A stretch of 30,984 nucleotides of DNA from a virus. Below the pieces are notes generated by a model, which was not told the DNA's origin, ran no database searches, and saw only the letters and a program-made list of their open reading frames with translations. A program made the translations under genes and the position numbers. The DNA is taken from IMG/VR virus record IMGVR_UViG_3300021077_000003, positions 1 through 30,984 of that record; one strand, written 5' to 3'. This document shows, one piece after another, positions 24,438 to 30,650 of the stretch. Position 1 is the stretch's first letter. Every line of letters starts with the position of its first letter.

Positions 24438-24962
24438 TTATGAATTATAAATCGTTGGTAAGTATCCAGCTAACCAAGCTCTTCCTTTCTTAGTAAGCTT
24501 TTTATCTTCTTCAGTTAGGAGACCATGTTGAACCAAGTCATCATCGGCAACAATTTCCTCATTTACCATACGTTCTGCCAAGTGTGCATTATAAAGACTT
24601 CTGACAGACTTTGGAGAAAGCTTTACGAAATCTTCTTTAAGAGCTTTTGGCGCAGTTGCTTCTCTCTTTTCAATTTTAAGATTGCCACCAAGATCATATC
24701 CAAGTTCGGCTTCAGCTTTCTTTAGAGCGTCACCCTTATCGGCAGCAGGACCTTCCCACTTTACTTCACCATCTTTCATAACTACCCAAACTTCAGTCTT
24801 ATCATTTTCTTTTTCAACTTCATCTGGGTCTTGAAGTCCTTTAGGTTCATTTTGAATGAAAGTTGGTGCCACATCTACAATACCGAATCGTTCAGTTTCT
24901 GTGAGTGTGTTTTTTGAAAGCAAAGATTCTACCAAACTTCCAATACTATTTTTCTGAGTCAT
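24438..24962 (-). CDS. Putative internal head protein, 174 aa
   Basis: The N-terminus MTQKNSIGSLVESLLSKN followed by TLTE is amphipathic and ends in LTE/T, again fitting prohead-protease cleavage. A middle segment, TEVWVVMKDGEVKWEGPAAD followed by KGDALKKAEAELGY (about 56-90), looks like a small alpha/beta fold. The C-terminal part (RSLYNAHLAERMVNEEI, then HGLLTEEDKKLTKKGRAWL) resembles a short winged-helix-like stretch, which hints at DNA contact. That is inference, and no family was recognised. The gene has an AAGAGGA site, a TATAAATA inside the upstream gene, and a terminator. Confidence 0.6.
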   Translation of the reverse strand: MTQKNSIGSLVESLLSKNTLTETERFGIVDVAPTFIQNEPKGLQDPDEVEKENDKTEVWVVMKDGEVKWEGPAADKGDALKKAEAELGYDLGGNLKIEKREATAPKALKEDFVKLSPKSVRSLYNAHLAERMVNEEIVADDDLVQHGLLTEEDKKLTKKGRAWLAGYLPTIYNS

Positions 24963-25251
24963 TTTCTGATTCCTCTTTATCTTTATTTATAAAACTATTC
25001 AAATCTTTTTGCGGATATTTTTGTTTAATCAAATCTGTAGTATATACAAGACCATCTTGAATTTTTTTCTTAACTTCTTCTAAAACTCTTTTCGTATAAA
25101 TTTCGGAAGATACCATATAAAGGTCTTCGGCAGTTTGATATTGGTTTTGAGAGTATAATTCCCGAGCTATTTCTAAAATGTCATCGGAAACTGGCATATC
25201 TGGTTTAGGTGTTTGCTCGGAATTTTCTTGAATAAATTTTTTAAATCGCAT
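24946..25251 (-). CDS. Putative internal head protein, 101 aa
   Basis: MRFKKFIQE followed by NSE resembles the T4 targeting sequence in length, basic-aromatic start and final IQE. The remainder is helical (SDDILEIARELYSQNQYQTA, then SEIYTKRVLEEVKKKIQDGL) with a charged tail. The pattern of a short helical pair suggests a small helical bundle. No Shine-Dalgarno site is visible. A GATAAATA ends 5 nt before the ATG, so the predicted start point equals the A of the ATG. It overlaps the next gene by 17 nt. Confidence 0.6.
   Translation of the reverse strand: MRFKKFIQENSEQTPKPDMPVSDDILEIARELYSQNQYQTAEDLYMVSSEIYTKRVLEEVKKKIQDGLVYTTDLIKQKYPQKDLNSFINKDKEESENDSEK
24984..24991 (-). promoter_or_regulatory. 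Late promoter TATAAATA of the 174-aa gene
   Basis: An exact TATAAATA on the minus strand, 21 nt upstream of the start with AAGAGGA between. It lies inside the coding sequence of the 101-aa gene. Confidence 0.6.
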
Positions 25252-25256
25252 GAAAT

Positions 25257-25264
25257 TATTTATC
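25257..25264 (-). promoter_or_regulatory. Late-type promoter GATAAATA directly before the 101-aa gene
   Basis: GATAAATA on the minus strand ends 5 nt before the ATG, overlapping the uvsY stop codon. With T4 spacing, transcription would begin on the start codon. Confidence 0.5.
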
Positions 25265-25676
25265 AGAAATCCAAACCAGCTTTGAAACGCATATGAGCAA
25301 TTGAATTTTTAATTTGGAAACCAAGGTCTCTAAAATTTTGTAGAGTGTTTTCGAGATATATTACAACTTCTTCTTGAAAATTTATTTCTTTACAAATATT
25401 GAAGAATCTTGGGTCTTTGTGCATTTGAGACTCAATCTCATCCCGCTTCTCTCTTCTGATATCTGAGTGAAATTTAATTTTATCATAAAGTTCTGCATAG
25501 AGGACTTCTTTATCGAGCCGTAGATCCTTCAATTTAGTTGTTTCCTTAGTGAATATGTCTAGATAGAAACATCTCTTAATGACTAACTCTTGAAGTTTAG
25601 ATTGAATAGAATCTTCATTGAAAGTCAGTTCCTTTTCTATCAATGGTTTCAATTTTTGAAGTTCAAGTTTAGTCAT
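25263..25676 (-). CDS. uvsY: UvsY-like recombination mediator
   Basis: The protein has 137 aa, the same length as T4 UvsY, and shares its layout: a charged helical N-terminus, a Lys-rich middle and a C-terminal segment NFRDLGFQIKNSIAHMRFKA followed by GLDF. That tail parallels T4 UvsY SRGFAIKHIQDMRAFEAG. UvsY helps load the UvsX recombinase on gp32-coated DNA. The gene is preceded by AGAGGAA and a late-like GCTAAATA, and further away by an early-type promoter at 26580-26608. Neighbours UvsW and gp46/gp47 belong to the same recombination pathway, and uvsY and uvsW are also adjacent in T4. Confidence 0.88.
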   Translation of the reverse strand: MTKLELQKLKPLIEKELTFNEDSIQSKLQELVIKRCFYLDIFTKETTKLKDLRLDKEVLYAELYDKIKFHSDIRREKRDEIESQMHKDPRFFNICKEINFQEEVVIYLENTLQNFRDLGFQIKNSIAHMRFKAGLDF

Positions 25677-25697
25677 GAATTAAATTTCCTCTATAGT

Positions 25698-25705
25698 TAT
25701 TTAGC
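25698..25705 (-). promoter_or_regulatory. Weak late-type promoter GCTAAATA of uvsY
   Basis: GCTAAATA on the minus strand lies 21 nt upstream of uvsY with AGAGGAA between. It keeps the TAAATA core only. Confidence 0.35.
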
Positions 25706-25761
25706 TTTGAAGTTAATGATGAACCGTGATTTTTAAGATTAAATTGCTGTTAATTCTAATT

Positions 25762-25830
25762 CAATAAAAGTAATTGAAATGGAGACCGTAGGGAGCCATT
25801 TCTGAGTCCGAAGGACGAACTTTAATATTG
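25762..25830. ncRNA. Predicted three-way-junction RNA in the uvsY leader
   Basis: Three stems close in 69 nt. Outer stem: 25762-25770 with 25820-25830 (nine pairs, AA bulge). Second: GAAATGG 25776-25782 with CCATTTC 25796-25802. Third: GTCC 25806-25809 with GGAC 25813-25816. Both strands can fold so. Read on the plus strand the CTGA, stem and GAA order recalls a hammerhead core, but the second half of the CUGAUGA element is missing. Likely transcription is on the minus strand, ahead of uvsY, where a regulatory leader fits best. Confidence 0.4.
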
Positions 25831-26175
25831 TGATTAAGTTTTTTCTAAAAATGATAATTTCAAAATGAGCATAATTATTCATTGTTTAGAAAGTTTGAAC
25901 CGTATGAATTAAAAATGGTTCGATTGAATTATAATTTTCTTATTGAAGATAGATTTAATTACAATGGTTCTATAGGTTCGAATTTATAGAAATCTTTAAC
26001 TTCAATAGATTGTGATTTATATTTTCTAAAAACTTTACTTCAATATGGTTCAATGCAGTTCAATTTATAATTATTTTTCTAGAAAGTTTAATTACAATTC
26101 TGTTCATGGTCTTTCAGTCAATCTCGTTCCTCGATTGAATCGCTTCGCTCAAGTCCTTTCTAATTCATGGTTCCG

Positions 26176-26205
26176 TTTCAGTTCAGTTCAATTCAGTTCA
26201 ATTCA
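26176..26205. repeat. Six tandem NTTCA units
   Basis: TTTCA, GTTCA, GTTCA, ATTCA, GTTCA, ATTCA in direct succession. Related GTTCAAT words recur leftwards in the same gene-free interval. Confidence 0.8.
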
Positions 26206-26228
26206 ACTTTCGAAAAATTTCTGACAGA

Positions 26229-26247
26229 CCCACCCTAAATCCCTCCC
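26229..26247 (-). other. G-quadruplex motif
   Basis: On the minus strand GGGAGGGATTTAGGGTGGG has four G-triplets with loops of 1, 5 and 1 nt, the canonical intramolecular pattern. It lies about 330 nt downstream of the early-type promoter and on its nontemplate strand. Confidence 0.75.
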
Positions 26248-26579
26248 AAAAAACATAAAAATTTTTAGAAGACAATTTAAGGAATATCTAGACCCAAGAA
26301 ATGTTTTACTCTTTTTATTTGAAATCCTAGAAAATAAATTATAAGAATTTCAAACTTGCAAGAAACGTAAACCGTAACATTTCTTCGAAGATTCTCTCAT
26401 TTCTTTAACAATTTTATTCTTCCATTTCTCCAGAAGACTTATTATTTGTTAGAGGCTTTCTTTTGGTCTTTTTTTCAGAGCCAACACCTTATTGAGAAAC
26501 TTCTACCCAAACCATTTTCAGATTTGTGTTTTAGAAAACTTTTCAGAAACATTTTCCGATAATTTTCTTCAACTTTTTC

Positions 26580-26608
26580 ATCATATCATCTTTAATCTCA
26601 TGTGTCAA
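26580..26608 (-). promoter_or_regulatory. Sigma70-type early promoter firing into the gene-free region
   Basis: On the minus strand TTGACA (26603-26608), a 17-nt spacer and TATGAT (26580-26585) with an extended -10 TG. The spacer ends in AGATTAAAGATGA, one base from the spacers of the gp46 and GIY-YIG promoters. The -35 box overlaps the last codons of the HNH gene. The first real gene downstream is uvsY, about 900 nt away. Confidence 0.8.
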
Positions 26609-27083
26609 GGTGTTTTTCAAGATAAATGTATCCGTTCATTCTCTTATTTAATCTTCTTCTCATAGTAGTATCTGGTATGTTCATTTCGATACATGCCAAG
26701 CAAACACTTTCGAAAATTCTATCATATATTTTTACAGGACGACTTTTCCAATTTAATTTACCAGTATTAAAAAATGCATTCTTAATTCTTAACTGTTCAT
26801 ATTCTTTAGAACTTAATTTTATTCTTTGTTGATTTTCGGAAGAACTTAGAGACATTTTATGATAGCCCATGAACAAACTTTTATTTTCAGGATAGGCTTT
26901 TGATAATAATTTATGTGCAAGAAAATGTTCTCTAGCAGTTAACAATACCATATTTTCTTTTTTATTAGACCCACCCAAACACTTAGGAATGATGTGATGG
27001 TTTTCTAAATAGTCTGAGCCTTTCTTTCGGTTTTGTTCCTTGGCATGTTCTATCAGTTTATTGTAGAGCTTCAAGTATGTCAT
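26598..27083 (-). CDS. HNH homing endonuclease, 161 aa
   Basis: The HNH core NHHIIPKCLGGSNKKENMVL, then EHFLAHKLL, lies at about residues 28-60. A C-terminal NUMOD1-like helix-turn-helix follows (about 117-155, FESVCLACIEMNIPDTTMRR). The first 80 or so residues are clearly homologous to the HNH protein at 647-1309, while the C-termini differ, suggesting the same nuclease with a swapped recognition part. It sits in the divergent interval between the uvsY leader and gp46. No Shine-Dalgarno site is present; a CATAAATA ends 6 nt before the ATG. Confidence 0.9.
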   Translation of the reverse strand: MTYLKLYNKLIEHAKEQNRKKGSDYLENHHIIPKCLGGSNKKENMVLLTAREHFLAHKLLSKAYPENKSLFMGYHKMSLSSSENQQRIKLSSKEYEQLRIKNAFFNTGKLNWKSRPVKIYDRIFESVCLACIEMNIPDTTMRRRLNKRMNGYIYLEKHLDT

Positions 27084-27089
27084 TAAATT

Positions 27090-27097
27090 TATTTATG
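27090..27097 (-). promoter_or_regulatory. Late-type promoter CATAAATA directly before the 161-aa HNH gene
   Basis: CATAAATA on the minus strand ends 6 nt from the start codon, so a late transcript would have at most one or two bases before ATG. Confidence 0.45.
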
Positions 27098-27173
27098 TTG
27101 CTCTGGTCTCGTTTTCGAAAACTTTCTTAAAAATCTTTTGAGAATCTTTCGGAAATCTTTTCTAAACTGCTAC

Positions 27174-27202
27174 TTGACAATGGAGATTAAATATGATACA
27201 AT
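27174..27202 (+). promoter_or_regulatory. Sigma70-type early promoter of the gp46-gp55-gp47 operon
   Basis: TTGACA (27174-27179), 17-nt spacer, TACAAT (27197-27202) with TG one base before. The spacer ends in AGATTAAATATGA, shared with the GIY-YIG promoter. A second TATAAT follows at 27208-27213. The start codon of gp46 is at 27229. Confidence 0.85.
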
Positions 27203-27228
27203 AGAACTATAATAGAGAGATTTTCAAA

Positions 27229-28989
27229 ATGTATGTTCGCGTAAATTATCAAATTGTAAAGAACTTCCTTAGTTATGGAAATTCTGAAACTAAGTTAGAA
27301 TTTGAACCAGGGCTTTCTTTGGTGACTGCTAAAAATGGAGGTGGAAAGTCTACTCTGTTTTTAGATGCAGTTTCTTACAACCTTTACGGAAAGCCTTATA
27401 GAAATATTAAAATAGCAGAACTCGTAAACCGTAAAAATGGTAAAGGATTGTATACAGAAGGTTCTTACACAATTGACGGAAAAGACACTTATAGAATTAT
27501 TAGAACATATGCTCCACAAAAATTAGAGATTTATAAGAATGAAGAAACGGTTCCTTTAGAATCAGCTTCTTCGAAAAAATTGGACCAAGATGAAATCACA
27601 ACTTTAATAGGAATCAATTACGATATTTTCAAACTTGTAATTGCAATAGCCACTTCTACAAATCCTCCATTCCTTTCTTTAGGACTTCCAGAAAAACGTA
27701 AAGTAATGGAGTCTATATTTTCTATAAACATTTTCGGAGAGATGCTTTCAAAAGCTCGGAAGAAACTAAACACTACAAAAACTGACAAGACTATCTATCA
27801 AAATAATGTAAAGAATTTGGAAAGTCTTTTAAAAACATTGAATTCTCAGATTAAAGAAATAGATGATTCAATTAAAGATTTTGATTCTAAGAAAGACGAA
27901 GAAATCAAGGCATTAAAGATTAGAAAAGAATCTGTAGAAAGAGATATTAAAGAACTTTCCGAAAAACTTAAGGAAATGTTATCTATCAAAATTGAATTAG
28001 ATAAGAATGATTATGTATCTGAACAAATTAAAATAGATACTGATATAAAAGTTTCCGAAGCTAAGATTAAAGAGAATAAAACACAAATAAAGTTTTTAGA
28101 AAAGAATACTGAATGTCCTCTTTGCAAACATGAGTTAACAGAAGAACATAAGAAAGAAGAGTTGAAAAAATTAAATGATAACAATACTAAACTTCAAACA
28201 AAGATTGACGGGTTGAAGAAAAAACTTTCGGAAATTCTTTTGAAAATTACTAAGCAAAAAGAAATTAAAAAACTTTCCGAAGAAACTAATTCAAATGTTT
28301 CTATGACAAATTTGAAGATTAAAAATTTAGAAAAGAATAAGAAAGACTTGGAAAAACAAATTAAAAATGCGGAAGAAAGAGTTTTTAATTTAGACTCTAC
28401 AAACATTAAGAAAGAGTTTGAAGAAAAGAAAAAGACTTATAAAGAATATGCGGAAATTTTCGAAAACCTTTCTAAAGAAATGAAGAAGCTTGAAATGGTT
28501 GTTAAGATGCTTTCCGAAGAAGGCATTAAAAGTTATTTCTTCAAAAGGTTGGTTCCTGTTCTCAACTCTAAGATAAACGAACAACTAAATATATTTGATC
28601 TTCCAGTTGTGATAAATTTTAACGAAAACATGGAAGAGTCTATAGATATTGTAGGTTCATCTGAGAAGGGAGTTTCTTACATGAGTTTTTCTGAAGGTGA
28701 GAAGAAACGTATAGACATTGCAATTCTTCTTTCCTTTATAAGCACTATGAAAACTATTTCTAATTGGAATTGTAATCTTCTAGTGTTTGATGAAATTCTT
28801 GATTCCGCCACTGATGCTGATGGTTTAGAGAGGTTGTTAGGGTCTATTAAAGAAATTACTTTGAAAGATTCTAACATTTGTTCTTATGTAGTTTCTCATC
28901 GTGAGTCTATGCAAGATTTATATGATAGAGTTATTGAGATAAAGAAAGTGAATGGGTTTTCAAAAGTTGATGTAAAAACAAATGGCTAA
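27229..28989 (+). CDS. 46: Recombination endonuclease subunit gp46 (Rad50-like ATPase)
   Basis: This 586-aa SMC-type protein corresponds to T4 gp46 (560 aa). It has Walker A AKNGGGKST (34-42), two long coiled-coil arms around a zinc hook CPLC (Cys296 and Cys299), the ABC signature SFSEGEKKR (about 486-494) and Walker B LLVFDE with Asp521-Glu522. With gp47 it resects double-strand ends for recombination-dependent replication and degrades host DNA. GAGAGA lies upstream. The 3' end overlaps gp55 by 8 nt, so the three genes form one operon. Confidence 0.97.
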   Translation: MYVRVNYQIVKNFLSYGNSETKLEFEPGLSLVTAKNGGGKSTLFLDAVSYNLYGKPYRNIKIAELVNRKNGKGLYTEGSYTIDGKDTYRIIRTYAPQKLEIYKNEETVPLESASSKKLDQDEITTLIGINYDIFKLVIAIATSTNPPFLSLGLPEKRKVMESIFSINIFGEMLSKARKKLNTTKTDKTIYQNNVKNLESLLKTLNSQIKEIDDSIKDFDSKKDEEIKALKIRKESVERDIKELSEKLKEMLSIKIELDKNDYVSEQIKIDTDIKVSEAKIKENKTQIKFLEKNTECPLCKHELTEEHKKEELKKLNDNNTKLQTKIDGLKKKLSEILLKITKQKEIKKLSEETNSNVSMTNLKIKNLEKNKKDLEKQIKNAEERVFNLDSTNIKKEFEEKKKTYKEYAEIFENLSKEMKKLEMVVKMLSEEGIKSYFFKRLVPVLNSKINEQLNIFDLPVVINFNENMEESIDIVGSSEKGVSYMSFSEGEKKRIDIAILLSFISTMKTISNWNCNLLVFDEILDSATDADGLERLLGSIKEITLKDSNICSYVVSHRESMQDLYDRVIEIKKVNGFSKVDVKTNG

Positions 28990-29404
28990 GAAAAAGAAAG
29001 AAGGTTATTTTAATAATGAAGAAGTTTTAGAATTTTTTAAGAGAAGGAATTTCTTAAAGTCTCTCGAAACACGAACATTTCAAGAAGAAAGAGAATTGAC
29101 GAAGATTAAAGAAAAGTTGGGAGTTCTTTATTTCAAGATTTCTGAAGGGCTTTTGCGTAGACCTAACTTTTGTAATTATGATATTGCTACAAAGTCCGAG
29201 ATGATTTCTGATGCAGTTTATAATTGTCTTAAAGCTGGAGACAATTACGATGTAAAGTTTGATAAGCCACACGCATATTTTACGCAAATTTCTTGGAATG
29301 CTTTTATCTTGAATATTAAAAATTTGAAAAAACGTTCTGGATCGATTCTTCCATTGTCACATATAGAGAACATGGAAGCTGGAGATGATGGAGCAGGGGA
29401 ATGA
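28982..29404 (+). CDS. 55: Late-transcription sigma factor (gp55-like), short
   Basis: A 140-aa protein related to T4 gp55 (185 aa), the sigma factor that recognises TATAAATA late promoters. The matching core is ISEGLLRRPNFCNYDIATKS, then EMISDAVYNCL and KPHAYFTQISWNAFILNIKN, parallel to T4 IAEGLSKRFNF, EMIADGI and [20 protein letters not shown]. The C-terminal region is truncated: the hydrophobic tail by which T4 gp55 binds the gp45 clamp (SLDFLYE) is absent, and the protein ends in an acidic DDGAGE. It overlaps gp46 by 8 nt and gp47 by 4 nt. Confidence 0.85.
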   Translation: MAKKKKEGYFNNEEVLEFFKRRNFLKSLETRTFQEERELTKIKEKLGVLYFKISEGLLRRPNFCNYDIATKSEMISDAVYNCLKAGDNYDVKFDKPHAYFTQISWNAFILNIKNLKKRSGSILPLSHIENMEAGDDGAGE

Positions 29405-30438
29405 AAATAGCTTTTGTAACTGACATCCACATGGGTTGCCGTAGAGGTTCGGAAGTTTTTCTAAAATCTCACTTAAAGTTTTTCAAAGAACAGTTTATAC
29501 CCGATTTGAGAGCTAGAGGAATAGACACCATAATAATTCCTGGAGATTTTTTCGACAATCGCCTAGCACTAGATTCCAGAATTTTAGACAGTGTGTTAGA
29601 ACTTTTCGAAAACGATTTCAAAGATTTTAAGATTTATATCATAGTAGGAAATCACGACTCATATTTGGAAAGTTCTATTCATATAAATTCTTTAAAAGTT
29701 TTAGAACACTTTCCTAACGTAACTATTTTCGAAAAATCTAATTCAATTAAACTAGCAAACAAGTCATTCTATTTCGTTCCTTGGGTTACAAATTCCGAAA
29801 AGTTTTTAGAAGAACTTTCTCAAATTAAAAAACATGACATCTGCGTAGGGCATTTCAACTTCTCTTCTTTCCTAATGCATAAAGGACAAGAATGTGAACA
29901 TGGCCTCCCTTCTGTCCCATTTTTCGAAAAGTTTAAGCTCACGATCTCCGGACACTTTCATACACGTTCAGAAAAGGTTTTGGGAAGCTCTAGGATCGTT
30001 TACATAGGTAATCCGTTCCACATGACTAGGAATGATATAGATGACCCTAGAGGATATTCTATACTTAACACTGACGATCTTAGTTTGGAGTTTGTAGAAA
30101 ATACACAGTCTATAAAATTCGTAAAATATTTTTATCCACAACCTTTGGAAGAACACCATATCAAAGGAAATCACGTAGACATTTTCATAAACATAGATGA
30201 GAAAACTGACGAAAAACTTGTAGATAAATACTTTGAAAGGCTTGAAAAATTTGAACCAGCGTTTCCTATAAACAAGAAAACAGTTAATAAAATAGACTTG
30301 AACGCTCCAGACGAAATGCAAGGAGCCTCTATTCCAGAACTGATAAATGAATATGTAAATGCTCAAACGATAGAGAACAAAGAAGAAATTTTAGAAATGG
30401 TTTTTGAATTTTATAACGAATGTAAGAATACCATGTGA
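29401..30438 (+). CDS. 47: Recombination endonuclease subunit gp47 (Mre11-like)
   Basis: This 345-aa metallophosphatase matches T4 gp47 (339 aa). The metal-binding motifs are TDIHMG (Asp8, His10), GDFFDNR (Asp49), GNHDS (Asn84, His85), GHFNF (His151) and GHFHTRS (His185, His187). It is the nuclease partner of gp46. The ATGA overlap with gp55 couples their translation. In T4 gp55 lies further away from 46-47, so the order 46-55-47 is a rearrangement. Confidence 0.97.
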   Translation: MKIAFVTDIHMGCRRGSEVFLKSHLKFFKEQFIPDLRARGIDTIIIPGDFFDNRLALDSRILDSVLELFENDFKDFKIYIIVGNHDSYLESSIHINSLKVLEHFPNVTIFEKSNSIKLANKSFYFVPWVTNSEKFLEELSQIKKHDICVGHFNFSSFLMHKGQECEHGLPSVPFFEKFKLTISGHFHTRSEKVLGSSRIVYIGNPFHMTRNDIDDPRGYSILNTDDLSLEFVENTQSIKFVKYFYPQPLEEHHIKGNHVDIFINIDEKTDEKLVDKYFERLEKFEPAFPINKKTVNKIDLNAPDEMQGASIPELINEYVNAQTIENKEEILEMVFEFYNECKNTM

Positions 30439-30448
30439 GGTTGTTGAG

Positions 30449-30637
30449 ATGATACACGCAAAAGTAAAAACAGAAGAAGATTTCGTAAACAAAGATGTTG
30501 CAGAAGCTAAGGCTAATGCTTGGTTAGAACGTTTTAAGAAAGTTGCTAAAGAAAAGAATCTAGATATGAACAAAGATTTTCGGAAAATTGAACGAATACT
30601 TGACAGAGAAGATAGAAACAGTCTTGAAAAAATTTAA
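30449..30637 (+). CDS. Small charged protein of unknown function
   Basis: A 62-aa Lys/Glu-rich, predicted helical protein (KANAWLERFKKVAKEKNLDM). The ATG at 30449 was chosen because it follows the gp47 stop and has GAGG upstream; an in-frame ATG at 30404 would lie inside gp47. It belongs to the same operon by spacing. No family was recognised. Confidence 0.65.
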   Translation: MIHAKVKTEEDFVNKDVAEAKANAWLERFKKVAKEKNLDMNKDFRKIERILDREDRNSLEKI

Positions 30638-30650
30638 GAGGAACAAATGA

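Larger units (their letters stand above)
25677..26597 (-). other. Gene-free interval between uvsY and the HNH gene: candidate origin / regulatory region
   Basis: No reading frame with a plausible start and ribosome-binding site was found on either strand. The interval holds, from right to left as probably transcribed: an early-type promoter, a G-quadruplex motif, a six-unit TTCA tandem repeat, four copies of ATGGTTC (its reverse complement GAACCAT on the other strand) at 25915, 25964, 26045 and 26167, a pair of diverged ~100-nt repeats, and a predicted three-way junction close to uvsY. T4 has a replication origin, ori(uvsY), at the matching place. Origin function here is inference. Confidence 0.5.

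Noticed and set aside
25796-25823. Active hammerhead ribozyme
   Set aside because: The CUGA, stem II and GAA order is present, but the UGA of CUGAUGA and one A of GAAA are absent and no UH cleavage site sits at the proper place. Kept only as a three-way junction.
26460-26580. Tiny minus-strand frames after the early-type promoter
   Set aside because: Frames such as an 11-codon MKKLKKIIGK start have no ribosome-binding site and end at once.
30404-30637. Longer 77-aa version of the small gene after gp47
   Set aside because: Its ATG lies within gp47 without a ribosome-binding site; the ATG at 30449 is better placed.
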